Shown piece after piece: positions 44,276 through 52,477 of a DNA stretch of 64,000 bases. The position numbers and the translations under genes were made by a program. This DNA comes from Polynucleobacter sp. MWH-UH25E (GTDB taxonomy: Bacteria > Pseudomonadota > Gammaproteobacteria > Burkholderiales > Burkholderiaceae). The first letter of the stretch is position 1; every line of letters begins with the position of its first letter. Location of the stretch: NCBI RefSeq assembly GCF_018687095.1, contig NZ_CP061286.1, forward strand, positions 62,001-126,000, read 5' to 3'. Under the pieces are notes generated by a model that saw nothing but the letters and a program-made list of their open reading frames with translations, was not told the origin of the DNA and searched no databases.

Positions 44276-44497
44276 ATGGGTTCATTTAGCATTTGGCATT
44301 GGTTAATTGTTTTAGTGATTGTGATGATGGTCTTTGGTACCAAGAAATTACGCAATATTGGCCAAGATTTAGGCGGTGCTGTCAAAGGATTCAAAGAAGG
44401 CATGAAGTCTGGTGAAGAGACAAAAGAGCAGATTACGCAAAGTGCTGGCACTGCGGATAAAACCGTTGACGTCCAAGCTAAAGACGTAAATAAGTAA
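44276..44497 (+). CDS. tatA: Sec-independent translocase protein TatA
   Basis: The 73-residue protein has one membrane helix (IWHWLIVLVIVMMVFG), the following FGTKKLRNIGQDLGGAVKGF amphipathic helix and a polar tail. TatA oligomerises to pass folded proteins across the inner membrane. It is preceded by AAGGAGAT. The Rieske protein encoded at 58.9 kb is a plausible Tat substrate. Confidence 0.95.
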   Translation: MGSFSIWHWLIVLVIVMMVFGTKKLRNIGQDLGGAVKGFKEGMKSGEETKEQITQSAGTADKTVDVQAKDVNK

Positions 44498-44561
44498 TTC
44501 CTAGCGGCATATCAGCACACTGCATTATTTGAAACTCCTATAGTCTTGATGATTGCGATAA

Positions 44562-45038
44562 ATGATTGATTTAGGAGTTTCAAAACTTGCGCTGATAGCG
44601 GTTGTTGCTCTAGTAGTAGTTGGCCCTGAACGTTTGCCAAAAGTGGCGCGGATGGCTGGCAATCTTTTTGGGCGTGCTCAGCGTTACATGGCAGACGTGA
44701 AGTCTGAAGTCAATCGACAAATGGAGATGGAGGAATTTAAAAAATTCCGCGAAGAGAGCGCTTCTGTTTTAAAAGAAGTCGAGAACAGTATCCACTCAGT
44801 TGCTAATGAGGCAAGCGCAAACCTAACTGATCAGGCAGACATCTTCGAAGCTAGCTTTGAAAAGCCTCCGCTCGATGAAAAAGAGGTTCTTCGCAAAACG
44901 AAGCGACAAGGCCGCAATAGCTGGGGCGTCAGGCGTGCCGTAAGACCAGTTTGGTTTAAGCGTAGTTCCGGTATTCGTACTCGAGTGCAGTCGGGCGCTG
45001 CCAGAATGAAGCGCTTTCATCACAGTGTGGGTAAGTAA
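44562..45038 (+). CDS. tatB: Sec-independent translocase protein TatB
   Basis: The 158-residue protein has MIDLGVSKLALIAVVALVVV (membrane helix) then GPERLPKVARMAG, the TatB hinge signature, followed by a long charged amphipathic and coiled region and an unusually basic C-terminal part (about 115-158, rich in Arg and Lys). TatB with TatC forms the twin-arginine signal receptor. Confidence 0.93.
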   Translation: MIDLGVSKLALIAVVALVVVGPERLPKVARMAGNLFGRAQRYMADVKSEVNRQMEMEEFKKFREESASVLKEVENSIHSVANEASANLTDQADIFEASFEKPPLDEKEVLRKTKRQGRNSWGVRRAVRPVWFKRSSGIRTRVQSGAARMKRFHHSVGK

Positions 45039-45104
45039 TAAAAGCGGCAGACAGAACCAACATAAATATCCATTAAAAACCATAAAAAAGTAGAAGACAG
45101 CTAC

Positions 45105-45875
45105 ATGACTGATAACAACGCAACTGAAGATTCTGGAATTCAGGAATCTTTCCTATCGCATCTCTTTGAGTTGCGTGATCGCGTAGTGAAGTCCGCTTTG
45201 GCAATCATCGTTGTCTTTGTTTGCTTGGTCTATTGGGCCCCGGATATTTTTCATCTCTTTGCCCGGCCCTTACTTCAAGCGTTGCCGGCTGGTGGAAAAA
45301 TGATTGTTACTGATGTAACGGGATCTTTCTTTGTGCCAATGAAGGTAACGATGCTGGTAGCATTTTTGATTGCCTTGCCTGTCGTGATGTATCAGTTATG
45401 GGCTTTTATTGCGCCAGGTCTTTATTTGCATGAGCGCAAACTCATTTTGCCTTTGGTAGTGAGCAGCTACACCCTCTTCATTATTGGTATGGCGTTTGCT
45501 TACTTCTTAGTCTTCCCAACAGTTTTCAAGTTCATGGCTAGCTATAACGCTCCACTGGGTGCGGAGATGACTACCGACATTGATAACTACCTAAGTTTTG
45601 CGATGACCACTTTCTTGGCTTTTGGCATTACTTTTGAAGTTCCAGTCGTCGTGGTAGTTCTGGTGCGTATGGGCATGGTGTCATTAGCAAAGCTAAAAGA
45701 AATCCGTCCATATGTGATTGTTGGTGCTTTTGTTATTTCAGCTGTCGTCACTCCACCAGACGTGCTATCTCAATTACTATTGGCTGTGCCAATGACCTTG
45801 TTATACGAGTTAGGTTTGCTTGTGGCTAGGTTATATGTACCCAAATCAAGCGAAGACTTTGAGGCGACAACTTAA
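45105..45875 (+). CDS. tatC: Sec-independent translocase protein TatC
   Basis: The 256-residue protein has six membrane segments. Conserved parts are SFLSHLFELRDRVVKSALAI at the cytosolic N-terminus, the first periplasmic loop (VTGSFFVPMKVTM), FIAPGLYLHERKL and EVPVVVVVLVRMG. It completes tatABC and runs convergently into the Sel1-repeat gene, with one base between the two stop codons. Confidence 0.96.
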   Translation: MTDNNATEDSGIQESFLSHLFELRDRVVKSALAIIVVFVCLVYWAPDIFHLFARPLLQALPAGGKMIVTDVTGSFFVPMKVTMLVAFLIALPVVMYQLWAFIAPGLYLHERKLILPLVVSSYTLFIIGMAFAYFLVFPTVFKFMASYNAPLGAEMTTDIDNYLSFAMTTFLAFGITFEVPVVVVVLVRMGMVSLAKLKEIRPYVIVGAFVISAVVTPPDVLSQLLLAVPMTLLYELGLLVARLYVPKSSEDFEATT

Positions 45876-45876
45876 A

Positions 45877-47337
45877 TTAGGCCAGCTCTGAATTTGCTTG
45901 CTTATTAAAACTTTTCGCAAAAGTTGTGCATAACCAATCTGTGACTTGATCAAAGCGATAGCGCCTTTGACGCAAATTGCCCTCAATCTCGATATCAGCC
46001 CCTGCAAATACTTTTCCGGCAGCCAAGAGAGCACGTCGCTGCTGAATCGTTTCAATTTGAATGAGCCTAGGCAAGATCTTGGGTAGCTCCCAGCGAATAT
46101 CAACTGCTACACAATGTTCGTGTTGTAGCTCACCGACTTTGCTGAGTAATAGCTCTGCTTTGCTGAAATTAAATTGATTGGCGATGATAATTCGATGGCA
46201 AAGCATCACCCAGTCTTCGTTAAGCTTGTGCTCAGCATGATGGTTAATTGCCGCATCAGCAAACTGGGCAAGTTCATACCAATCATTTTCCTTTGGTTCA
46301 GGGCACCTGAGTAATATTTTGTCGAGTAATTCCTTTGCTTCTGCAATACCTTGTTGATGCGCTTGCCACAACCAATAGGACGCTTGAAGACCGCGAATCT
46401 TTTCTTCAATCTTTTCACGCTTGCGCCACAGATTGGCGCCTTTGCGAAACTGTGCCTCTGGATGACCAAGATCGGCTGCGCGATCAAAGCAGCGATCACT
46501 TTCTTGTGCGTTATATCCCGAGAATTGAGGGCGACGATAAATCTCGCCCAAGGCATACCAAGCATCACGATCACCATCTTTAGCTGCAAGCTCTAACCAA
46601 TGGGCTGCTTTTTTAAGTGAGGCGTTAGATTTTTTTTCAGCATTCTTATTTGGCTGCGCCAGTCGCAGACCTAAAGTCAGTTTCGCGCTGGTGAGTCCTA
46701 GTTCTGCTGCTTGTTGAAGAGCGTCTTCATTTTGATCTTGCTGCCAAGCATTCCATAAAGATGAGAGAGCTTCATTTTTGGGTTGAAGTTTGATTAACAA
46801 TTCTTTTGCAGACTGGGAAAAAGACTCGTTGCTCTCTGCCACTTCATTCAAAAATTGCCGCACTGTTTTTTGAATAGCACTAAATTCTGTCGGATAAGCA
46901 TTGTCAGCTGGTACGGGTCTTTTTTTGAGCCATTCGTCAATCTGATTTTGAATATCGCTGCGACTTGGGTCTGCAATTAGATTGGCTAATTGCCACTTCG
47001 CTAAAAGAATTATTTCAACTGGAGCAGAAGTAGACTTGGTAAGACTCCAGATTAGATCCCAGCCAAACCCAAAAGCTGGGGTATTAAAAGTCTCTGCAAG
47101 GGGAATGCTGGCAATTTGGTTCAAGATTCTCAAAACCTGCGAATTTTTGGTGCTTTCAGAGTCAAACCATTGGTTTTGGATAGATAGATAGGATTTTTCC
47201 AGCCAAATCAATGCATTAGCAGGCTGAATAGGGGTTTTGAACAAGCCAGTTAGGTAGGCCTCAGCTAGATTTTGTTGCGCGGATACATCACCCGTACGTG
47301 CTGAACTGAGGATTTTTAAGAATTCGCGACTTGCCAT
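45877..47337 (-). CDS. Sel1/TPR-like repeat protein of unknown function
   Basis: The 486-residue protein has no signal peptide or membrane helix. Sel1-type helical repeats are clear in the middle (LKKAAHWLELAAKDGDRDAW, ESDRCFDRAADLGHPEAQF, ASYWLWQAHQQGIAEAKELL, about 225-340). The first 25 residues (SSARTGDVSAQQNLAEAYL) also look like a repeat. The last 100 residues are arginine-rich. Sel1 proteins are usually scaffolds. It converges on tatC with a one-base gap and no terminator. Its target is unknown. Confidence 0.75.
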   Translation of the reverse strand: MASREFLKILSSARTGDVSAQQNLAEAYLTGLFKTPIQPANALIWLEKSYLSIQNQWFDSESTKNSQVLRILNQIASIPLAETFNTPAFGFGWDLIWSLTKSTSAPVEIILLAKWQLANLIADPSRSDIQNQIDEWLKKRPVPADNAYPTEFSAIQKTVRQFLNEVAESNESFSQSAKELLIKLQPKNEALSSLWNAWQQDQNEDALQQAAELGLTSAKLTLGLRLAQPNKNAEKKSNASLKKAAHWLELAAKDGDRDAWYALGEIYRRPQFSGYNAQESDRCFDRAADLGHPEAQFRKGANLWRKREKIEEKIRGLQASYWLWQAHQQGIAEAKELLDKILLRCPEPKENDWYELAQFADAAINHHAEHKLNEDWVMLCHRIIIANQFNFSKAELLLSKVGELQHEHCVAVDIRWELPKILPRLIQIETIQQRRALLAAGKVFAGADIEIEGNLRQRRYRFDQVTDWLCTTFAKSFNKQANSELA

Positions 47338-47545
47338 ATGACAATTTTGTCATTCAACGGCCAAAAAAGGCAAGAAACACCCCTCTTGTTGCCGTGATAC
47401 AACGAAGAAAACCAAAAAACTGCCTTTTGACAAGCAAAAACAGTCTCTAAATGCCCCAACCCCCAGTCTGGTAGAACAAAAGCCTGAAAATTCATAAGTC
47501 CCAGCTTTATTTGGGCATTACTTTCAATTTATGGAGATTTACAGA
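47338..47545 (+). promoter_or_regulatory. Upstream region of the first porin
   Basis: This 208-base gap holds a consensus -35 TTGACA (47427-47432) with an imperfect -10 region (TCTAAATG). Arms AATGCCC (47450-47456) and GGGCATT (47513-47519) could fold the 5' leader. GGAG lies nine bases before the chosen ATG at 47546. Such long leaders on porin mRNAs are often sRNA targets; that is inference here. Confidence 0.5.
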
Positions 47546-48979
47546 ATGAAAAAATCGCTATTAGCAATCGCAGCACTGACAGCATTTGCTGGCGCTGCTC
47601 AAGCTCAGTCCAGCGTAACCGTGTACGGTTTGGTGGACGTTGGTGTGATGGGTCAAAGCAATTCCAACATGTTAAACGGCTCTACTGGCGGTACTTCTGC
47701 TGGTTATGGTGGTTCAGGCTCTGCTAGCTACCCACGTAATGGCAACTCCTTTGGCTTTATGCAAGGCGGTCAGTCTGCTAGCCGTTTGGGTTTCAAGGGT
47801 CAAGAAGACTTAGGTGGCGGTACTAAAGCTATCTTCACATTAGAGCAGGGCGTGAACATGGATAACGGTTCACAATTCGCTACTGGTTTGCCAGGTAACG
47901 GCAAAACCACTGTTGGCATGGGTAATATGTCAAACACTGGTGACTCTTCTAACCAAGGTCAATTGTTTAACCGTGGCGCATACGCTGGTTTGAGCAATGA
48001 CAAATGGGGTACATTGACACTCGGTCGCCAACAAACTTTGATGTTAGATAACATCGGTGGCTATGACCCAGTAAACGCACAACAGTTCTCACCTTTAGCC
48101 TTCTCTGGTCAATTTGGTGGTGGTGGTACAACTGACAATGCACGTGCTAACGGCGCAATCAAGCTCAAAGAAAAAATCATGGGCTTTGATGTCAATGCCT
48201 TATACGCACCTGGCGGCTACGCTGGTAACAACGGTGTTGGTACACGTTTAGAAGGTCAAATTGGTTACGAAGCTGCTAAGTGGGGTGTTCAAGCTTTGAC
48301 TTCTTATCAAGAAGATGCAACTGCATTGGCTGGTACAACCTATGGTTCAGGTCTTCCAGCTGGCGCAGTAGTTCCTGGTAATAATACTGCTGCAGCTGGC
48401 GGTGCTGGTGCCAGCTCAATCCCAACAACTGCTGGCACAAACCAAGTTAACGCAACTGTGTACAACGCTCGTTCAGCGACCTTGACTGGTAAATGGTCTC
48501 CAATGGACAAGTTGTGGTTAAAAGCTGGTTTCCAGTACATCAACTTGGGTGTTCCATCTAACTTCCAATATGTTTCTGGTCAACCAGTATTGCCTAACGG
48601 AAGCGGCTTTAGCGTATTCTCATACACAGCAGCTACAAATCCTCAAATCAAGAACACTTTCTGGTTAGGTGCTAACTACGACTTTACACCAGCAATCAAA
48701 GGTTCTTTGGGTTACTACCAGCAGAACGCTCTTCAAAACGGTACTGCAACTAACCAAGCAAACGCAGCAACTACTGGTGCTCTTTCTGGCAGAACAACTT
48801 ATATTTCGGCAATGGCTGAGTACTACATGAGCAAGCGTACAAACCTGTACGCAGCTGCTTCACAAGTGAACTTTACTGGTGCTGCACAGTCTCCATCACA
48901 AGGCTTTAGTGGTGGTCCTACTTCGGCAACCATCAACCAACAGTTCACATACGGTTTAGGTATGCGCCATACTTTCTAA
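47546..48979 (+). CDS. Gram-negative porin (Porin_4/OmpC-like)
   Basis: The chosen ATG gives a 477-residue protein with a signal peptide (MKKSLLAIAALTAFAGAAQA) then QSSVTVYGLVDVGV, the typical first strand of betaproteobacterial trimeric porins. SRLGFKGQEDLGGGTKAIFT and the terminal aromatic LGMRHTF are also family features. A start 15 bases upstream would place the ribosome-binding site inside the gene. A paralogue follows directly. Codon use looks highly expressed. Confidence 0.93.
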   Translation: MKKSLLAIAALTAFAGAAQAQSSVTVYGLVDVGVMGQSNSNMLNGSTGGTSAGYGGSGSASYPRNGNSFGFMQGGQSASRLGFKGQEDLGGGTKAIFTLEQGVNMDNGSQFATGLPGNGKTTVGMGNMSNTGDSSNQGQLFNRGAYAGLSNDKWGTLTLGRQQTLMLDNIGGYDPVNAQQFSPLAFSGQFGGGGTTDNARANGAIKLKEKIMGFDVNALYAPGGYAGNNGVGTRLEGQIGYEAAKWGVQALTSYQEDATALAGTTYGSGLPAGAVVPGNNTAAAGGAGASSIPTTAGTNQVNATVYNARSATLTGKWSPMDKLWLKAGFQYINLGVPSNFQYVSGQPVLPNGSGFSVFSYTAATNPQIKNTFWLGANYDFTPAIKGSLGYYQQNALQNGTATNQANAATTGALSGRTTYISAMAEYYMSKRTNLYAAASQVNFTGAAQSPSQGFSGGPTSATINQQFTYGLGMRHTF

Positions 48980-49047
48980 TTTAACGTAGGTCTTGTACCT
49001 ACTTTGATTTAGAAATGCAGTAAGTATTTAGTAATACAGTAGTTCAT

Positions 49048-49085
49048 AAAACCCTCGCACGAAAGTGTGGGGGTTTTGTGTTTTT
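49048..49085 (+). terminator. Rho-independent terminator of the first porin
   Basis: AAAACCC plus TCGCAC (49048-49060) pair, with two G-U type pairs, to GTGTGG plus GGGTTTT (49065-49077) around a GAAA tetraloop. T-rich sequence follows to 49085. It separates the two porin genes. Confidence 0.92.
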
Positions 49086-49136
49086 AAGCAATAACAATTT
49101 CTTGATTTTGGTCAAGCAATCTAATCTAAGTACATT

Positions 49137-50480
49137 ATGAAAACATTCAATAAATTCGCTTTGGCTGCTAGCTTGCTTTGCACAGCTGGAGCCCTACAAG
49201 CCCAGTCAAGTGTGACAGTCTATGGCTTACTCGATGTGGGCGTTATGGCACAAACCAATGCGGGTAATCTCAATACCTCCACCTGGGGTAACTCGGGTGC
49301 GCCATTAAATTATCCTGGGGTGAAAAACGGTAACGTGTTTGGATTTATGACAGGTGGCGAGAGCCAAAGCCGCCTGGGTTTTAAGGGTTCAGAAGATTTG
49401 GGGGGTGGCACTAAAACTTTCTTTTTATTAGAACAAGGCTTTAATGCAGCAACAGGGGTAACCGCAAGCAATGGTATGGCTGGTAACGGATCGTCCACTA
49501 GCGCAAGCCAAGGTGGAGATAACGCGCTGCAAGGATTGCTATTTGGTCGCGGTGCCTATGCCGGTATAGGTAATGAGCAGTACGGCACCTTGACGCTAGG
49601 TCGTCAGCAAGGACTCATGTTGCAAAACATTGGTAGTTATAACCCAGTCAATGCGCAGATGTTTTCACCGATTGCTTTCTCGGGTACCTATGGTGGTGGT
49701 GGCTATACTGATAATGCTTATGTGAGCGGCGCTATTCAATACGCTAAAAAATACAATGGCTTTAATCTCAAGGCGATGTATGCGCCTGGTGGTGTAGCGG
49801 GTAATAACTCAGCGGGTACTACTAGCGGTTTTCAGCTAGGCTATGAAGAGGCTAAGTGGGGCGTGCAAGCCATTGCAACCCATACTACTGATGCAACTAA
49901 ACTGACAGGTATTACCTATGGCACAACAATTTCTACAGCAAATGGTGCTGTTTCCCCGGTAGGCGCTACAAAGGCTGGAACAAATGAGGTTTTGGTTACT
50001 CTAGCAAATACCTCTGCATTGCAATTAACTAGCAAATTCCAAGCAACTGATAAATTGAATTTGAAGGCTGGATATGAGCGTATGTTTATTGGTACGCCAA
50101 GTAATTTTCAGATGTATTCTGGATTGCCTGTATTACCCAGTGGATTTTCAATCGCGAGCTGGACCCCTAATCGAAATAACTACAACATTAATGTATATTG
50201 GGTGGGTGCCAACTACAACTTTACTCAATCTTTGATTGGCTCTATAGGTTATTACTATGCGGGAACGCTGCAATCGGGTACTCAGCTTAGTGGAGTACAG
50301 CAATTTCAGTCTGCCATGCTTGATTACTATATGAGTAAGCGTACTAATTTGTATTTGGGTATTGGCAACATCAATACTTCAGGTTCAAACGTTCAGCCAT
50401 TACCAGCGGGGAGCATGTTAAGCGGCAAGACTGTAAGTACACAGCAGACCTTTGGCATGGGAATGCGCCATACCTTTTAA
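49137..50480 (+). CDS. Gram-negative porin, tandem paralogue
   Basis: The 447-residue protein has a signal peptide (MKTFNKFALAASLLCTAGAL, cleaved after LQA) and shares with its neighbour SSVTVYGLLDVGVMAQ, SRLGFKGSEDLGGGTKTFF, TLTLGRQQGLMLQNIG, YYMSKRTNLYLGIG and terminal MGMRHTF. The two differ mainly in the loops, as expected after duplication. There is no clear ribosome-binding site; a -10-like TAATCT lies ten bases before the ATG. Confidence 0.92.
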   Translation: MKTFNKFALAASLLCTAGALQAQSSVTVYGLLDVGVMAQTNAGNLNTSTWGNSGAPLNYPGVKNGNVFGFMTGGESQSRLGFKGSEDLGGGTKTFFLLEQGFNAATGVTASNGMAGNGSSTSASQGGDNALQGLLFGRGAYAGIGNEQYGTLTLGRQQGLMLQNIGSYNPVNAQMFSPIAFSGTYGGGGYTDNAYVSGAIQYAKKYNGFNLKAMYAPGGVAGNNSAGTTSGFQLGYEEAKWGVQAIATHTTDATKLTGITYGTTISTANGAVSPVGATKAGTNEVLVTLANTSALQLTSKFQATDKLNLKAGYERMFIGTPSNFQMYSGLPVLPSGFSIASWTPNRNNYNINVYWVGANYNFTQSLIGSIGYYYAGTLQSGTQLSGVQQFQSAMLDYYMSKRTNLYLGIGNINTSGSNVQPLPAGSMLSGKTVSTQQTFGMGMRHTF

Positions 50481-50488
50481 TTTAAAAG

Positions 50489-50526
50489 CTTTTTCATGGA
50501 TCCTCTTTTAGGGATCTATGAAAAAG
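50489..50526 (-). terminator. Hairpin between porin 2 and the lipoprotein gene
   Basis: CTTTTTCAT plus GATCC (50489-50503) pairs with GGATC plus ATGAAAAAG (50512-50526), giving about 15 bp with one G-U pair and an 8-base loop. A T-rich tail is present only when read on the minus strand, so it fits best as the terminator of the lipoprotein gene while also protecting the porin mRNA. Confidence 0.6.
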
Positions 50527-50659
50527 AGGGGAGATGCTTAATCCCGCCTTTGTGATGTATCTACACTAAGCATCTTGGCTGCAAAGGCAAATGTGATTTT
50601 TACTAAGTTCAGAGGGATTGGGATTTCAGATCCATCTCTGAACTTAGTAGATTCAGGCT

Positions 50660-51379
50660 TTATTTATATGAGACTAACTCATACTGCAACATACTCTCGT
50701 GGCGGTCATTGCCTATACCAGTGTTCACATCCAAATAAGACCCATTTGTTCTCTTGATAACCCAGCGACCAATATTTGGTGCGATCCAAATGGTAGAGTA
50801 TCGCAAGGAAGTATGGCGAGAAAAATCATCGCTCTGAAAGTAGATAGAGTTGTTGATTTTTAGTGTATTAAATTGATTGCCCTGAATATTAACAACCTTA
50901 GATCCGGCATAGGTAATTGTGGATGACCAAGGAAATGTGCTTGTGCCATCTAGAACTTTATATTGGGTAGTAAATCTCTCTGATTTACTGCTTGATTGAG
51001 GCCAAATAGGCATAGGGCTTGTAAAGCTAACAACTGGATTCCAGTAGGGGTCTTGTAAAACAAGACCTGTTGCAGATTGAATCTCAGACGGGAGTGGGCC
51101 AGAATTTTTACTTTCTCGTTTAATTTCAATCAATGGTGCTACAGATATTACGCTTTCGGTAATCGTATCGATTATCTGATTGTTATAAAGATTTCGTACG
51201 TTATATATCCATTGTTGACCAATGGCCATCTTTCTGACGGCTTCATAGTTTGGTCCAGAATCTGTTTTAGATTCAGAGATGGTAAAACCTGCATTTCCTG
51301 CGCACGCAGATAGAAAAAGGCCAAGGACAACTGTTGTTGGCAACAATAAAAAATATTTAATTAGCGTATTCATTTTCAT
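50660..51379 (-). CDS. Predicted lipoprotein of unknown function
   Basis: The 239-residue protein has a lipoprotein signal with lipobox LSAC (Cys26) and no Asp after the cysteine, so it is probably sorted to the outer membrane. The mature part is rich in Ser, Thr, Asn and aromatic residues and predicted to be beta-rich. I do not recognise a named domain. A -10-like TATAAG (51423-51418 on the minus strand) and GAAGAG ribosome-binding site precede the ATG. It borders a decayed region. Confidence 0.7.
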   Translation of the reverse strand: MKMNTLIKYFLLLPTTVVLGLFLSACAGNAGFTISESKTDSGPNYEAVRKMAIGQQWIYNVRNLYNNQIIDTITESVISVAPLIEIKRESKNSGPLPSEIQSATGLVLQDPYWNPVVSFTSPMPIWPQSSSKSERFTTQYKVLDGTSTFPWSSTITYAGSKVVNIQGNQFNTLKINNSIYFQSDDFSRHTSLRYSTIWIAPNIGRWVIKRTNGSYLDVNTGIGNDRHESMLQYELVSYK

Positions 51380-51431
51380 GGACAGATCTCTTCAAGTGAC
51401 ACCTTAAGTAGTTCCATCTTATACCAATTAA

Positions 51432-51880
51432 TCTTATTTGGTAGCCTGAAGTAGGCGAGAGAATGTCATAGGTTGGCCAGTTACATTACTCATGGAGAAC
51501 CCAGTGACTGACCCCTCCTACGTCTTAGAAAGTCATCTAAACTGATTTTCAGTTTCCATGAACTTCTACAAAAAGTAAGCTGTAATTTCCTATCTTCAAA
51601 CTATCAATGGAAGAGATTTATCTTGGTGGAATTGAAGGCTCAAAAGCTCCTTGGCGCTCGCATCACGTTTGTATATCTGTAATTTGAGCCAGACCCATCC
51701 TCAGGTGCGATACCTCAAATGGGAAAAGAGGGTGCAAGAGAATCCATCGGATCAAAAACGGGGGTAAAGGCTAATCAATCCTCTGGGGTGTTCCCACTGG
51801 CCAACATCACCTTTGTAGATGAGGCGCCAATAAACTGAATGTTTACTTGTTCAATTGATCGAGTGTGACTCTGACAGGAT
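51432..51880 (-). pseudogene. Possible decayed coding remnant
   Basis: The 51380-51959 gap has no intact gene. On the minus strand, one frame from about 51880 down to 51605 is broken only by TGA codons and contains protein-like runs such as VNIQFIGASSTKVMLASG and GIAPEDGSGSNYRYTNVMRA. In another frame SVTGFSMSNVTGQPMTFSRL runs to a TAA near 51434. This looks like a gene with stops and at least one frameshift. I cannot name the family; a mobile-element remnant is possible. Chance resemblance is not excluded. Confidence 0.3.
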
Positions 51881-51911
51881 TAATTTATTGCAGTGCAGCA
51901 AATTAATCCTG
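51875..51911. repeat. Perfect 12-bp inverted repeat upstream of a promoter
   Basis: CAGGATTAATTT (51875-51886) and AAATTAATCCTG (51900-51911) are exact inverted copies around 13 bases, four more of which can pair. No U-run follows on either strand, so it is not an ordinary terminator. It ends 13 bases before a consensus -35 box. An operator, or the terminal repeat of a lost element, are both possible. Confidence 0.7.
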
Positions 51912-51924
51912 AAAAAATAAAATC

Positions 51925-51953
51925 TTGACAAGAAACATGAACAAGAATGTAAT
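51925..51953 (+). promoter_or_regulatory. Strong sigma-70 promoter
   Basis: TTGACA (51925-51930) and TGTAAT (51948-51953) are separated by exactly 17 bases. This is the best promoter in the window. The ATG of the next gene starts six bases after the -10 box, so the mRNA would be leaderless. Confidence 0.8.
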
Positions 51954-51959
51954 CGTTGA

Positions 51960-52301
51960 ATGCAAAAATTTGTAAAAGTGTTTATTTTAATAAGCTGCAT
52001 TTTCTTGGCTCTCGTGAAGACTGCCGGAGCGCAAATTTTTGTCCAAAATGCAGTTCAAAGATCCCAAACATATATTGGTGTCCAAAAAGACGTTAATCTC
52101 TTAGATGAATCTTCAAAGGCTTCGGAGCAAAAAGAGCCAAACCTTAAGATTAATCTAAGCGCTCATGTACTGGGGGACATTCATGAGGCTTCCTTAGTAT
52201 TCTTTTCTGCCGATGAAAGATTAAGTTTTTATATTCGTGTCACTGATGGTGTAAATAGCTTAACAAGCTCCTCAATCTTCAGGCCTCCGAGAACCGCATA
52301 G
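51960..52301 (+). CDS. Small exported protein of unknown function
   Basis: The 113-residue product has a signal peptide (MQKFVKVFILISCIFLALVK, cleaved near AGA-Q) and a short polar mature part with no domain I recognise. It sits behind a strong promoter and palindrome and ahead of the RND operon. After its TAG stop the +1 frame stays open from 52264 to 52452, so the gene may be frameshifted and originally longer. Alternatively it is a genuine short exported protein. Confidence 0.55.
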   Translation: MQKFVKVFILISCIFLALVKTAGAQIFVQNAVQRSQTYIGVQKDVNLLDESSKASEQKEPNLKINLSAHVLGDIHEASLVFFSADERLSFYIRVTDGVNSLTSSSIFRPPRTA

Positions 52302-52477
52302 CGTTCCCAAAGTTGGTAGATCTTCTATTTATTGGAATCGATCTCGCCATAGCTGTATACATACCTATTTGGTTGAATGTTTTAGAGTTGATGGGCTAAT
52401 CTTGCCATTGCCAACCCACAGACCGTATGCAATCAGCAAACTCAATTATTGAATTTTAGTTTTAATAAAGATTAAAA

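Noticed and set aside
46206..46589. 127-codon frame in another phase of the Sel1 gene
   Set aside because: It lies on the same strand within the Sel1-repeat gene but out of phase, and has no family signal.
51601..51880. Use of TGA as tryptophan in the 51.6-51.9 kb frame
   Set aside because: Three in-frame TGA codons would read naturally as Trp, but TGA is a normal stop for other genes in this window (for example rplP and gene pairs with ATGA overlaps), so decay or chance is the simpler explanation.
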